Shown: positions 17,981 through 26,934 of the stretch, piece after piece
How the letters are laid out: each line of letters begins with the position of its first letter
How positions within the stretch are numbered: the first letter of the stretch is position 1
Assembly (NCBI RefSeq): GCF_001439845.1
Contig: NZ_JYLO01000006.1
Span: 1-64,000 of the forward strand
Length of the DNA: 64,000 bases
Direction: 5' to 3'
Source: Pseudomonas lactis
GTDB taxonomy: Bacteria; Pseudomonadota; Gammaproteobacteria; Pseudomonadales; Pseudomonadaceae
Notes under the pieces: model-generated
What the model was told of the DNA's origin: nothing
Database searches by the model: none
Seen by the model: the letters and a program-made list of their open reading frames with translations, nothing else
Translations under genes and position numbers: made by a program

Positions 17981-18008
17981 GGAATAGAGCCCATCGGCGT
18001 TCGTCTTA
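17981..18008 (+). promoter_or_regulatory. Predicted ECF promoter of the catalase-cytochrome b561 operon
   Basis: GGAATA (17981-17986), a 15-nt spacer, then CGTCTTA (18002-18008), about 50 nt before the ATG at 18060. It is a near twin of the divergent sigma-gene promoter, so both operons are predicted to be read by the sigma factor encoded at 17386-17892. Confidence 0.68.
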
Positions 18009-18059
18009 ATGCTCCGACCTTATGTTTCAGCCTGAGGCCTCTGGCCCTGGAGTTCCTGC

Positions 18060-19142
18060 ATGGTAGATCACTCATCACCCCCCCGTCCTCCCTTGAGCAC
18101 TGCGAGCCTGATCGCACGACTCGCCGGCATCGGTGCCGTGGTTGCGGTTGTTGCCGGCGCATTTGCTTACGTCAATGGCACGCTCGACCCACAGCGCCTG
18201 CGGCCAAAAACCTTGGTCAATGCCCTGGAAACCAATAACGGCGTGCATCCGGGCTTTCGCCGTAACCATGCCAAGGGCGTATGCGTGGCGGGTTATTTCC
18301 AGAGCAGTAGCGAGGCCCGTGCGTATTCCAGTGCCCAGGTGTTCAGCGAGGCCAAGACCCCGATCATTGGCCGCTTTGCCTTGCCCAGCGGCAACCCCTA
18401 CGCGCCGGACAGCAGTGTGCCGATTCGCAGCTTTGCCGTGCAATTCAGCCAGGCCAACGGCCAGCAATGGCGTACAGGGATGAACAGCATGCCGGTGTTC
18501 CCGGTGGGCACGCCCGAGGCGTTCTACCAATTGCTCAAGGCCGGCGCGCCAGACCCGGCCACGGGCAAGCCGAACCCGTCGAGCATGCCGGCGTTTTTTG
18601 CCGCACACCCTGAGACCGCGCCGTTCCTGGCCTGGGTCAAAACCGCCAAGCCATCGGCCAGTTACGCGACTGAAACCTATAACGGCATCAACGCGTTTTA
18701 CCTGGTGGCTGCCGATGGCAAGCGCCAGGCCGTGCGTTGGGAGGTGGTGCCCCAGAGCCAGGACGCGGCGGGTGATACCGCACCTACGGGCAGTGACTTC
18801 CTGGAGCAGGATTTGGTGCGACGCCTGGGCGCCGGGCCGTTGCGTTGGCAGTTGAACATGACCCTGGCCAACCCCGGCGACCCGCTGGACGATGCGAGCA
18901 AGACCTGGAGCGGCGCACACAAGGTGCTCAACGCTGGCACCCTTGTGCTGCAAAGCAGCCAGCCCCAGGCAGACGGCGATTGCCGCGATATCAACTTTGA
19001 CCCGCTGATTCTGCCCAGTGGTATCCAAGCCTCCAACGATCCCTTGCTGGCCGCACGTTCGGCCGCGTATGCCAGTTCGTACCTGCGCCGGGCCGGTGAA
19101 GTCAGCCCGTTGCACAGCGCCCCTCAGGAGTCGAAGCCATGA
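18060..19142 (+). CDS. Catalase-family peroxidase (SrpA-like)
   Basis: 360 residues, about two thirds the length of a classical catalase. An N-terminal hydrophobic segment (about 17-38) probably anchors or exports it to the periplasm. The catalytic His region is GVHPGFRRNHAKGVC (H70), and a heme-ligand Tyr candidate is Y337 in RSAAYASSY. SrpA-like small catalases use heme to reduce peroxides. GGAG precedes the ATG by 7 nt. It forms an operon (ATGA overlap) with a cytochrome b561, a plausible electron donor, and lies behind an ECF promoter. Confidence 0.9.
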   Translation: MVDHSSPPRPPLSTASLIARLAGIGAVVAVVAGAFAYVNGTLDPQRLRPKTLVNALETNNGVHPGFRRNHAKGVCVAGYFQSSSEARAYSSAQVFSEAKTPIIGRFALPSGNPYAPDSSVPIRSFAVQFSQANGQQWRTGMNSMPVFPVGTPEAFYQLLKAGAPDPATGKPNPSSMPAFFAAHPETAPFLAWVKTAKPSASYATETYNGINAFYLVAADGKRQAVRWEVVPQSQDAAGDTAPTGSDFLEQDLVRRLGAGPLRWQLNMTLANPGDPLDDASKTWSGAHKVLNAGTLVLQSSQPQADGDCRDINFDPLILPSGIQASNDPLLAARSAAYASSYLRRAGEVSPLHSAPQESKP

Positions 19143-19678
19143 ATGCTCAACCGCGATTTTTTGCGCCCTTGGCGCGCGTGCTGCACTGGCTGATGGCGCT
19201 GATGATCATCGCCATGCTGTTTATCGGCGCGGGTTTGGCGGCGTCGGTATCGGAGCGCCATGAGTGGCTGATCCACCTGCACAAGCCACTGGGCATTGCG
19301 ATTCTGGCATTGGTGATCGTGCGCCTGGCGGTGCGTTTCTCTACGCGCCAGCCGCCGTTGCCAGCGGATTTGCCGGTGTGGCAGAGGCTGGCAGCCAAGG
19401 CCTCCCATGTGCTGTTGTACGCGTTGATGCTGGTGTTGCCGCTGCTGGGTTGGGCGATGATTTCAGCGGCCGGTGACCCTGTGATGCTCAGTAGTAACCT
19501 GCAACTGCCCGCGCTGCTGGGGGCGAATGCGCCGTTGTTTGCGTTGTTGCGCAAGGCTCATGGTTATTTGGCCTATCTGCTGTTTCTCACCGTACTGGTG
19601 CATCTGGCGGCCGCGTTGTTCCACGGTTTGATCCGACGCGATGGTGTCTTGCAAAGCATGACCGGTAGCAAGGATTGA
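19139..19678 (+). CDS. Cytochrome b561 family protein, partner of the peroxidase
   Basis: 179 residues, four TM segments with heme-ligand candidates at VLHWLM (H16), HLHKPLG, KASHVLLY and LVHLAAALFH. The start overlaps the catalase stop as ATGA, so the two proteins are probably made in step. Inferred job: moving electrons from the quinone pool to the periplasmic heme peroxidase. It is paralogous to the cytochrome at 642-1190. Confidence 0.9.
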   Translation: MNAQPRFFAPLARVLHWLMALMIIAMLFIGAGLAASVSERHEWLIHLHKPLGIAILALVIVRLAVRFSTRQPPLPADLPVWQRLAAKASHVLLYALMLVLPLLGWAMISAAGDPVMLSSNLQLPALLGANAPLFALLRKAHGYLAYLLFLTVLVHLAAALFHGLIRRDGVLQSMTGSKD

Positions 19679-19681
19679 CCG

Positions 19682-19711
19682 CTCTTGTGGCAAGCTCGCT
19701 CGCCACAAGAG
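19682..19711. terminator. 10-bp perfect hairpin between convergent genes (REP-like)
   Basis: CTCTTGTGGC and GCCACAAGAG flank a 10-nt loop whose AAGCTCGCTC resembles a REP core. It lies in the 46-bp gap between the convergent cytochrome b561 and carboxypeptidase genes and could stop transcription from both sides, though no T-tract follows. Confidence 0.5.
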
Positions 19712-19724
19712 CTCGCCTCAGGGG

Positions 19725-20876
19725 TTAGCGCAAACGCCCGACGATATCGGTGATGCTGCTCAATACGTCCTTGCCCAACTGTTTCGAACGATCGCCTGAC
19801 CAGCCAGTTCGCAGGTTGGGCGCGTCGTCGTTGTCCTTGAAGGGCATTTCCAGGGTCAGGGACAGGCAGTCGTACTTTTCCCCCACCGCGTTGCAGGCCA
19901 GGGTCATGTTGGCTTGGCCAGGCAGGTCGCGGGTGTAGCCGTGGGTGGTCTGGAAGTCCCGGGTCAGGTGGCTCAAATGGCTGCGGAAGTGTTTTTCCAG
20001 GGCTTCGATACGCGGGGTGTAGCCAGGGTTGCCTTCGCAGCCGGCGGTGAACACGTAGGGGATTTCTTCATCGCCGTGTATGTCGAGGAACATATCCACG
20101 CCGTATTTTTCCATCTGTTGCTGGACGAACAGGACTTCGGGGCTGAGTTCCTGGCTGGCGCTTTGCCAGGCGCGGTTGAGGTCCTGGCCCATGGCATTGG
20201 TGCGCAGGTGGCCATGGAAGGCACCGTCCGGGTTCATGTTCGGCACCAGGTACAGATCGGCGACGGCCAGCAGTTTTTTCAGTTCGTCGTCGCCGTCTTT
20301 TTGCAGGCGCTCAATCACGCCCTCCATAAACCATTCGGCCATGTGTTCGCCGGGGTGCTGCTGGGCGATGATCCACACCTTGCGCCGGCCTTCGATCCCT
20401 TTGCCACGGCGCAGCAGTTGGATATCGCGGCCTTCAGCGCTCTTGCCGGTGGCCAGCAGGGTGACTCCGGCGTACTTCAGGGCTTGCTCGATCAACCAGT
20501 CGTGGCGTTCACGGCTGTAGGGCTCGAAGTAGGCAAACCAGGCGTACTTTTGCCGGGTCTGGAGAGTGATGTGCAGGATCTCGCCATCAAAACGTGTCGG
20601 TACCCGGAACCAGTTGATATGGTCATAGGACGCCACGGCGTTGTAACCGCTCCAGGCATGCTTGTAGGACGAGCGCCCTGCGTTGCTCAAGCGAAAGGTG
20701 TGGGTGTGCCCCACGTGCATGCCTTCGGCCTTGAAGTGGAACCATTGGTAGTGATCGCTGCGGGTGTCGGGTTTGATTGCCAGCAACAACTGATAAGCGT
20801 CGCTGGCATCCAGGACCTGAATGTTGCCGCTGTCGAAGTCGGTGCTGATCTTGATGGAGGTCAAGGCCACGGTCAT
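19725..20876 (-). CDS. M14-family zinc carboxypeptidase (cytosolic-carboxypeptidase-like)
   Basis: 383 residues, no signal peptide. An N-terminal beta-sandwich (about 1-125) precedes a zinc carboxypeptidase domain. Zinc ligands are H174 and E177 in QQHPGEH and H267 in LDIHGDE; NMNPDG and R235 in DLNRAW form the substrate pocket, and E343 in SLTLEMPF is the general base. This architecture is that of the CCP/AGTPBP1-like M14 subfamily, whose eukaryotic members trim polyglutamate from tubulin; the bacterial substrate is unknown. It is a single gene, convergent with the cytochrome b561 and upstream-flanked by the PrrF-type locus. Confidence 0.92.
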   Translation of the reverse strand: MTVALTSIKISTDFDSGNIQVLDASDAYQLLLAIKPDTRSDHYQWFHFKAEGMHVGHTHTFRLSNAGRSSYKHAWSGYNAVASYDHINWFRVPTRFDGEILHITLQTRQKYAWFAYFEPYSRERHDWLIEQALKYAGVTLLATGKSAEGRDIQLLRRGKGIEGRRKVWIIAQQHPGEHMAEWFMEGVIERLQKDGDDELKKLLAVADLYLVPNMNPDGAFHGHLRTNAMGQDLNRAWQSASQELSPEVLFVQQQMEKYGVDMFLDIHGDEEIPYVFTAGCEGNPGYTPRIEALEKHFRSHLSHLTRDFQTTHGYTRDLPGQANMTLACNAVGEKYDCLSLTLEMPFKDNDDAPNLRTGWSGDRSKQLGKDVLSSITDIVGRLR

Positions 20877-21147
20877 AGTCTGGTTGCCTGAATATGAGTG
20901 ATGTGGCGGCTATCTTACACAGGGGTTCGGTAAAACCTGGATGCAAAAATTGTTGCAGGGGAGGGGGCGTCATCCGTGACGCCGCGGCAGCTTAGAGTCT
21001 ATGAGATTGATTCTCAAGCGCTAATTCGCAGATATACGGGCTAGAGCGTTCGGACGACTTTCTTTGAGCGATAGTCTTTTGCTACCATGCGCGCCATCAA
21101 GCAACACACAGTCTTCATTAGCCTGAAGCCACGCCAGGGAAACTGGC

Positions 21148-21263
21148 AAAAAAAAGACCCGGCCAAAGAGCCGGGTCAAAAACCGTGATTAGCCTGATGA
21201 GGAGATATTCCAAGAGTCCGACCTAAGGTCTCTTGGTCTATCGACTGATCTCGCGATCAGCTG
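21148..21263 (-). ncRNA. prrF: PrrF-type Fur-regulated small RNA
   Basis: A roughly 115-nt minus-strand transcription unit. Read 5' to 3' it has a 5' stem with CGCGAGATCAG, then AATATCTCC and CATCAGGCTAATCAC, which I recognise as the conserved antisense core of Pseudomonas PrrF RNAs. The unit ends in a GACCCGGC/GCCGGGTC stem (21156-21177) plus eight U. The promoter carries a Fur box, as in prrF genes. PrrF RNAs accumulate when iron is scarce and, with Hfq, repress mRNAs for iron-using enzymes. The 5' end is inferred from the -10 element. Only one copy is seen here, not the tandem pair of P. aeruginosa. Confidence 0.87.
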
Positions 21264-21268
21264 AGCCC

Positions 21269-21297
21269 AATAATAATCATTATCATTTGCAAGTCAA
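21269..21297 (-). promoter_or_regulatory. Fur box and sigma-70 promoter of the PrrF-type RNA
   Basis: On the minus strand, AATGATAATGATTATTATT (21287-21269) matches the 19-bp Fur-box pattern GATAATGATAATCATTATC at most positions. It covers the interval between TTGACT (-35, 21297-21292) and TATTAT (-10, 21275-21270; 16-nt spacer), so Fur-Fe(II) would block polymerase. Confidence 0.8.
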
Positions 21298-21340
21298 ATG
21301 TTTTTATCCGTGGGATAGAAATATTTTTCTTTCGTGCCTG

Positions 21341-21691
21341 CTACGCGTTTGCCGCCGCCCCTGGCGCCTGCAACGACCGCTCCACCATCGCTTTCGCCAT
21401 ATCGATCAAATACACCACCGAAAACGCCAGATCACGCTGGTTGCCTTGATGGCTGCACGCCGATTCGTAGGCGGTAGCCGCTGCACTGCGCAACAGGTCC
21501 GAGGCGTGTACCAGGGCTTCCTCCTGGCTGATTTGCGGTTTTATCGCGAACAGGGCGCCGTCCGAATCCGGCGTCGACCGATTTTCTTTCAAGTAATAGT
21601 CCAGTGCGCGCTGGGCCGCACCACTGTTGCACATGTCGTTTACTTCAGTCAGTTCGGATGTTTCGGGCGTTAAGTGCGTGCGGGTCGTCAT
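21341..21691 (-). CDS. DUF6124 (formerly DUF3077) family protein
   Basis: 116-residue cytosolic protein of a family abundant in Pseudomonas. The hallmark is the C-terminal block ALVHASDLLRSAAATAYES followed by DLAFSVVYLIDMAKAMVERSL, predicted to be helical. Function unknown. The ATG at 21691 is where family similarity begins, with GGAG 11 nt upstream. It stands alone, upstream of the PrrF-type promoter on the same strand, and is divergent from the LexA-like regulator. Confidence 0.75.
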   Translation of the reverse strand: MTTRTHLTPETSELTEVNDMCNSGAAQRALDYYLKENRSTPDSDGALFAIKPQISQEEALVHASDLLRSAAATAYESACSHQGNQRDLAFSVVYLIDMAKAMVERSLQAPGAAANA

Positions 21692-21821
21692 AAGCGGCAG
21701 TACTCCGGTGGGTGTCGAAATCCTTGGGCTTGATGATAGTACGTATCGTATTCCTGTCGTTTTATGGATTACTACAAACTGTTTATTGCCCGAAAAAATG
21801 GGCACCGTATTGTGATGCGTC

Positions 21822-22457
21822 ATGGATAACTGGATAGCGTTGGTCAAAGCCAACATGAAAGACCGCAAGGTCACACAGGATGAACTGGCGCAGCGCCTGG
21901 GCATGTCCCAGGGCGGCATCGGCCATTGGCTCAATAAACGCCGTGTGCCGAGCCTGGCGGACATGAACCGCGTACTGGCCGAACTGGGGTTGGGGTATTT
22001 GGAGGTGGCGCTGGAAATTCGTGAACGGGCCGCGCAAGTGCCTGAACGGGAATCGCACTACAACCCGTACTTTCGTTACCCGGTCAGCGACTGGAAGCAG
22101 GCCTGCGAGCTGCGTGAGGAGCGTGCGCCTTATAGAACCGAGCGCTACGAATTGACCGATTACCACGCCCGAGGCAAGGCATTCTGGCTGCCAGTGAGGG
22201 GAGACGCCATGACCGCCCCCACGGGCATGAGCATTGCAGCTGGCATGATGATCCTGGTTGACCCGGCGATCGCGCCCGAGCCCGGTAAATTAGTGCTGGC
22301 CCAATGGGCTGGCAACCCCCAGGCCACCTTTCGCCAATTGCAGGAAGAAAGCGGCCAGCACTACCTGGTGCCGCTCAACCCCACTTACCCCAAGGTGCTG
22401 CTCACCGACGGCTGTCGCCTCCTGGGTGTAGTGGTGCAGGCCACGGCGAAGTTCTAG
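21822..22457 (+). CDS. XRE/LexA-like (S24-fold) regulator lacking catalytic residues
   Basis: 211 residues. The N-terminal helix-turn-helix (about 6-60: KVTQDELAQRLGMSQGGIGHWL) is joined to a C-terminal LexA/CI-type domain. In self-cleaving members the motif is GDSM and the base is a lysine in a motif like ATVKRL; here these read GDAM (A129) and ATFRQL (R171). Both catalytic positions are therefore substituted, and RecA-stimulated autocleavage is not expected. It is likely a DNA-binding repressor released by another signal. It is convergent with liuD, sharing 4 bp at the stops. Confidence 0.85.
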   Translation: MDNWIALVKANMKDRKVTQDELAQRLGMSQGGIGHWLNKRRVPSLADMNRVLAELGLGYLEVALEIRERAAQVPERESHYNPYFRYPVSDWKQACELREERAPYRTERYELTDYHARGKAFWLPVRGDAMTAPTGMSIAAGMMILVDPAIAPEPGKLVLAQWAGNPQATFRQLQEESGQHYLVPLNPTYPKVLLTDGCRLLGVVVQATAKF

Positions 22458-24379
22458 CCAGCCGTTTCAAGCTCCACCAACGCGCTGCCTTCGGCCACCA
22501 TTTCACCTTCCTGGCAGAACAGCGCCTTGACCACCCCGGCGTGGGGCGCTCGGATGCTGTGTTCCATCTTCATGGCTTCGAGCACCACCAGCTGAGCGCC
22601 GGCTTCAACGGTTTGACCCAGCTCTACGAGCACTCGCACGATGCTGCCGTTCATCGGTGCGGTGAGGCCGCCCTGATGAGATTGACTGGCCTCGACCGCC
22701 GCAATCGGGTCGAACAGGCTGACGGCATGCATCTCGCCGTCCCAGCGCAGGTACAGGCTGCCTTCACTGCGCACCGCCAGATGAGCACGGCGCACGCCCT
22801 GATGTTCAGTCAGCAACTGTTCGCCGCATAACTGTGCGGTGTGCCCCGCCAGCGTCACCAGCCGATCCTGCCCATTGCAACTCAGGTGCAGCGACACCTC
22901 GGCAGGCAGGCCCGCGCGAAAGCCCTGGTGACTTGCCCAAGGCCCGTCGCCCACCGGCAAGCTCTGCATAAACGCCGCGCCCGCCGCCTGCCAGAACTCA
23001 TCGCTCAAGGCCCCTGGCGTCGGCAACAACTCATTCTGATAGCGCGGGATAAACCCGGTGTCCAACTCGGCCGCGGCAAACGCAGGATGCCCGATGATGC
23101 GCCGCAAAAAGCCCAGGTTGGTCTTGAGCCCACCGACCGCAAACTCATCCAGCATGCTCAATAAGCGCAGGCGCGCTTGTTCGCGGTCTTCACCCCAGGC
23201 AATCAACTTGCCGAGCATCGGGTCGTAGAACGGCGACACGCTGTCACCTTGCTCGACGCCGCTATCCACCCGGCGTCCAGGGCCTGGGCTGGACTCGCGG
23301 TATAGCGCCAAGTGCCCGGTAGCGGGCAGGAAGTCATTGGCCGGGTCTTCGGCATACAGCCGTACTTCAATCGCATGACCGTTCAACGCGACCTGCTCTT
23401 GCGTGATCGGCAGCGCCTCGCCCTGGGCCACCCGAATCTGCCAGGCCACCAGGTCGAGGCCGGTAATCGCTTCGGTCACCGGGTGCTCGACTTGCAGCCG
23501 CGTGTTCATCTCCATGAAGAAAAACTCGCCACGGGCATCCAGCAAAAACTCCACCGTGCCCGCGCCGACATATCCGATGGCCTGGGCAGCGCGCACGGCT
23601 GCTTCGCCCATGGCCTTGCGCTGCTCCACACTCAAGCCGGGCGCCGGGGCTTCTTCCACGACCTTTTGATGGCGCCGCTGGATCGAGCAGTCGCGCTCAT
23701 TGAGATACAGGCAATGACCCTGCTGGTCGGCAAACACCTGAATCTCCACATGCCGCGGCTTGAGCAGGTATTTCTCCACCAGCATTTGCCCGTTGCCGAA
23801 GGACGACAACGCCTCACGCTGGGCGGAAGCCAGGGCTTCGGCCAGCTGGCTGACATCCTCGACCACCTTCATGCCCTTGCCACCGCCGCCCGCCGTGGCC
23901 TTGAGCAGCACCGGGTAGCCGATACGTTCACAGGCGGCGCGGAAGGTCTCCAGGTCCTGGGCCTCGCCGTGATAACCCGGCACCAGCGGTACGCCAGCTG
24001 TTTCCATCAGCGCCTTGGCCGCGGATTTGCTGCCCATGGCGTCGATGGCCGAGGCCGGCGGGCCGAGGAAGATCAAGCCTGCCGCCTCGATGGCTCGGGC
24101 GAAGCCGGCATTCTCCGAGAGGAAGCCGTAGCCGGGGTGAATCGCCTGGGCGCCGCTGGCGTGGGCGGCGGCAATCAGCTTGTCGATTTGCAGGTAACTG
24201 TCGGTGGCTTTGCTGCCGCCCAGGTCGACGCGGATATCGGCTTCACGGCTATGGCGGGCATCGCGGTCGATGGCGCTGTGCACAGCCACGGTGGTCAGCC
24301 CCATGGCTTTGGCGGTGCGCATGACCCGGCAGGCGATCTCGCCACGGTTGGCCACCAGTACGGTGGTGAGTGTGCTCAT
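22454..24379 (-). CDS. liuD: Methylcrotonyl-CoA carboxylase, biotin-containing alpha subunit
   Basis: 641 residues. A biotin carboxylase domain (ANRGEIACRVMRTAK; ATP-grasp loop ATAGGGGKGMK; MNTRLQVEHPVTE) is followed by a C-terminal biotinyl domain with EAMKMEHS, the biotin lysine being K604. It carboxylates 3-methylcrotonyl-CoA in leucine breakdown, together with the beta subunit LiuB. The start ATG (24379) overlaps the liuC stop as ATGA. Geranyl-CoA carboxylase (AtuF) is a close relative, but the full liu context supports LiuD. Confidence 0.94.
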   Translation of the reverse strand: MSTLTTVLVANRGEIACRVMRTAKAMGLTTVAVHSAIDRDARHSREADIRVDLGGSKATDSYLQIDKLIAAAHASGAQAIHPGYGFLSENAGFARAIEAAGLIFLGPPASAIDAMGSKSAAKALMETAGVPLVPGYHGEAQDLETFRAACERIGYPVLLKATAGGGGKGMKVVEDVSQLAEALASAQREALSSFGNGQMLVEKYLLKPRHVEIQVFADQQGHCLYLNERDCSIQRRHQKVVEEAPAPGLSVEQRKAMGEAAVRAAQAIGYVGAGTVEFLLDARGEFFFMEMNTRLQVEHPVTEAITGLDLVAWQIRVAQGEALPITQEQVALNGHAIEVRLYAEDPANDFLPATGHLALYRESSPGPGRRVDSGVEQGDSVSPFYDPMLGKLIAWGEDREQARLRLLSMLDEFAVGGLKTNLGFLRRIIGHPAFAAAELDTGFIPRYQNELLPTPGALSDEFWQAAGAAFMQSLPVGDGPWASHQGFRAGLPAEVSLHLSCNGQDRLVTLAGHTAQLCGEQLLTEHQGVRRAHLAVRSEGSLYLRWDGEMHAVSLFDPIAAVEASQSHQGGLTAPMNGSIVRVLVELGQTVEAGAQLVVLEAMKMEHSIRAPHAGVVKALFCQEGEMVAEGSALVELETAG

Positions 24380-25182
24380 GAACGCGGCTCCTGGGTCTGC
24401 CAACTCGGCGCACGTTTTTGCAGAAAGGCGCGCAAACCTTCCTGGCCCTCGGCGCTTACCCGGATGCGTGCGATAGCGTTTTCGCAATAGCGGCGCAGTG
24501 CGGGGGTGAGGGCACCGTTACCCACTTCACGGAGTAAATCTTTACTGGCGCGCATGGCCGCCGGGCTGTTTTGCAGCAGGTTGGCGACCCACTGGTCCAC
24601 CTGTTGATCCAGGCTCTCGGCCGGATAACTTTCGGCCAGCAAGCCGATCTCCCGTGCGCGCTGGCCGCCGAACCGCTCGGCCGTCAGGGCATAGCGACGG
24701 GCCGCGCGTTCGCCGATGGCCTGCACCACGAACGGGCTGATCACCGCCGGTGCCAGGCCGATACGCACTTCCGACAGGCAGAACTGCGCATCATCGGCGC
24801 CGATGGCCATGTCACAGCAACTGATCAGGCCCAGCGCGCCACCGTAGGCCGCGCCTTGCACCACCGCCAGCGTGGGGATTTTCAGCTTGGACAGGTTGTA
24901 CATCAGCTCCGCCAGTTCCCGGGCGTCGTCCAGGTTGGTGTGGTAGTCCAACTCGGCCGACTGCTGCATCCAGGCGAGGTCGGCGCCGGCACTGAAGTGC
25001 TTGCCACGCCCGCGCAGTACCAGGAAACGCAGGGACGGGTCGCCTTGTACGCGGTCAAGAGCCAGGATCAGCTCGCGGATCATCTGGGCGTTGAACGCGT
25101 TGTTCTTGGCTTCACGGCTGAGCCACAGCGTGGCAAAGCCACGGCGGTCAGTGATCAGTTCGAGGGTGTTGAAGTCGCTCAT
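24376..25182 (-). CDS. liuC: Enoyl-CoA hydratase family: methylglutaconyl-CoA hydratase
   Basis: 268-residue crotonase-fold enzyme. Oxyanion-hole segments are GKHFSAGADL and GAAYGGALGLISCCD. In the liu cluster it hydrates 3-methylglutaconyl-CoA to HMG-CoA, the step between carboxylase LiuBD and lyase LiuE. It lies between liuB and liuD on the same strand; a REP pair separates it from liuB, and it overlaps liuD. Confidence 0.92.
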   Translation of the reverse strand: MSDFNTLELITDRRGFATLWLSREAKNNAFNAQMIRELILALDRVQGDPSLRFLVLRGRGKHFSAGADLAWMQQSAELDYHTNLDDARELAELMYNLSKLKIPTLAVVQGAAYGGALGLISCCDMAIGADDAQFCLSEVRIGLAPAVISPFVVQAIGERAARRYALTAERFGGQRAREIGLLAESYPAESLDQQVDQWVANLLQNSPAAMRASKDLLREVGNGALTPALRRYCENAIARIRVSAEGQEGLRAFLQKRAPSWQTQEPRS

Positions 25183-25212
25183 GCAAGGAGCTCCATGATA
25201 ATGAGAGGCCTC

Positions 25213-25314
25213 CTGTAGGAGCGAGCTTGCTCGCGAAGATCGTCAACGATAACGCGGGGCTTGAGAATGACCGCGTTGCCCTGAGGTTCTTCGCGAGCAA
25301 GCTCGCTCCTACAG
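25213..25314. repeat. REP inverted pair inside the liu operon
   Basis: TGTAGGAGCGAGCTTGCTCG and its inverse about 100 bp apart, filling the liuB-liuC gap. Being intra-operonic, the hairpin could protect the upstream liuAB mRNA segment and shift subunit stoichiometry (inference). Confidence 0.9.
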
Positions 25315-25315
25315 G

Positions 25316-26923
25316 TTACATGCGGAACACGCCAAAGCGGCTCGGCTCGATGGGGGCGTTCAGTGCGGCGGACAAGGCCAGGGCCAGCACGTCGCGGGTC
25401 TGCAGCGGGTCGATCACGCCGTCATCCCACAAGCGCGCGCTGGAGTAGTAGGGGTGGCCCTGGGTTTCATACTGGTCGAGAATCGGCTGTTTGATCGCGG
25501 CTTCCTCCTCGGCACTGAAACTGTTGCCGGCGCGCTCAGCCTGTTCGCGCTTGACCTGCACCAGTACCCCGGCGGCCTGTTCGGCCCCCATCACGCCAAT
25601 CCGTGCGTTGGGCCACATCCACAAAAAGCGCGGGTCGTAGGCGCGGCCACACATCCCATAGTTACCCGCACCAAAGCTGCCGCCGATGATCACGGTGAAT
25701 TTCGGCACCTTGGCGCACGCTACGGCGGTGACCAGCTTGGCGCCATGCTTGGCAATGCCACCGGCCTCGTACTTCTGGCCGACCATGAAACCAGTGATGT
25801 TTTGCAGGAACAGCAGGGGAATTCCGCGCTGACAGGCCAGTTCGATAAAGTGCGCGCCTTTTTGCGCGGCCTCGGCGAACAGGATGCCGTTGTTGGCCAG
25901 GATCGCAATCGGGTAGCCATGCAAATGCGCAAAGCCGCATACCAGGGTTGTGCCGAACAGGGCCTTGAATTCATCGAACACCGAGCCGTCCACCAACCGT
26001 GCGATGACTTCGCGCACATCAAAGGGTTGCTTGGCATCCGCCGGGATCACGCCGTACAGCTCGTCGCTGCTGTACAACGGCGCTACCGGTGGGCGTTGCA
26101 GCAGCTCACCTTGCTTGCGCCAATTGAGGTTGGCCACGCTGCGCCGCGCCAGGGCCAGGGCGTGTTCATCGCTGTCGGCATAGTGGTCGGCCACGCCGGA
26201 AATCTTGCAATGCACATCGGCACCGCCCAGGTCTTCGGCGCTCACCACTTCACCGGTGGCGGCTTTCACCAGCGGCGGGCCGGCGAGGAAGATGGTGGCT
26301 TGCTGGCGCACCATGATCGCTTCGTCGGCCATGGCCGGCACGTAGGCGCCGCCGGCGGTGCACGAGCCCATCACCACGGCAATCTGGGGAATGCCCTGGG
26401 CGCTCATGTTGGCCTGGTTGAAGAAGATCCGCCCGAAGTGCTCGCGGTCGGGGAATACCTCGTCCTGGCGCGGCAGGTTGGCACCACCGGAGTCCACCAG
26501 GTAGATACACGGCAGGCGGTTCTGCTCGGCGATGGTCTGGGCGCGCAGGTGTTTTTTAACGGTCAGCGGGTAATAGGAGCCGCCTTTGACCGTGGCATCG
26601 TTGGCCACGATCATGCATTCGACGCCTTCCACTCGGCCGATGCCGGCAATCACTCCGGCCGCCGGGACGTCTTCGCCATACACCTGGTGAGCGGCCAGTT
26701 GGCTCAGCTCCAGAAACGGCGAGCCCGGGTCGAGCAGACGGTTGATGCGCTCGCGGGGCAACAGCTTGCCGCGTGAGGTGTGGCGTTCCTGGGCCTTGGC
26801 GCCGCCACCTTGGTGGACGTGGGCAAGCAGGCTGTGCAGGGCGTCGACCTGTTCAAGCATCGCCGCGCGGTTGGCGGCGAATTCCGCCGAGCGCGGGTTG
26901 AGCTGGGTATGCAGGGTAGCCAT
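25316..26923 (-). CDS. liuB: Methylcrotonyl-CoA carboxylase, carboxyltransferase beta subunit
   Basis: 535 residues, matching the family length. Acyl-CoA carboxyltransferase features are visible: [57 protein letters not shown] and [19 protein letters not shown]. It transfers carboxyl from the biotin of LiuD to 3-methylcrotonyl-CoA. AAGGAG lies 6 nt before the ATG. The liuA stop lies 11 bp upstream. Confidence 0.95.
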   Translation of the reverse strand: MATLHTQLNPRSAEFAANRAAMLEQVDALHSLLAHVHQGGGAKAQERHTSRGKLLPRERINRLLDPGSPFLELSQLAAHQVYGEDVPAAGVIAGIGRVEGVECMIVANDATVKGGSYYPLTVKKHLRAQTIAEQNRLPCIYLVDSGGANLPRQDEVFPDREHFGRIFFNQANMSAQGIPQIAVVMGSCTAGGAYVPAMADEAIMVRQQATIFLAGPPLVKAATGEVVSAEDLGGADVHCKISGVADHYADSDEHALALARRSVANLNWRKQGELLQRPPVAPLYSSDELYGVIPADAKQPFDVREVIARLVDGSVFDEFKALFGTTLVCGFAHLHGYPIAILANNGILFAEAAQKGAHFIELACQRGIPLLFLQNITGFMVGQKYEAGGIAKHGAKLVTAVACAKVPKFTVIIGGSFGAGNYGMCGRAYDPRFLWMWPNARIGVMGAEQAAGVLVQVKREQAERAGNSFSAEEEAAIKQPILDQYETQGHPYYSSARLWDDGVIDPLQTRDVLALALSAALNAPIEPSRFGVFRM

Positions 26924-26934
26924 GGGGCGCTCCT

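Noticed and set aside
21001..21030. TGAGATTGATTCTCA as a second Fur box upstream of the carboxypeptidase
   Set aside because: It is a short palindrome with only partial Fur-box similarity and no linked promoter elements; the match is too weak to list.
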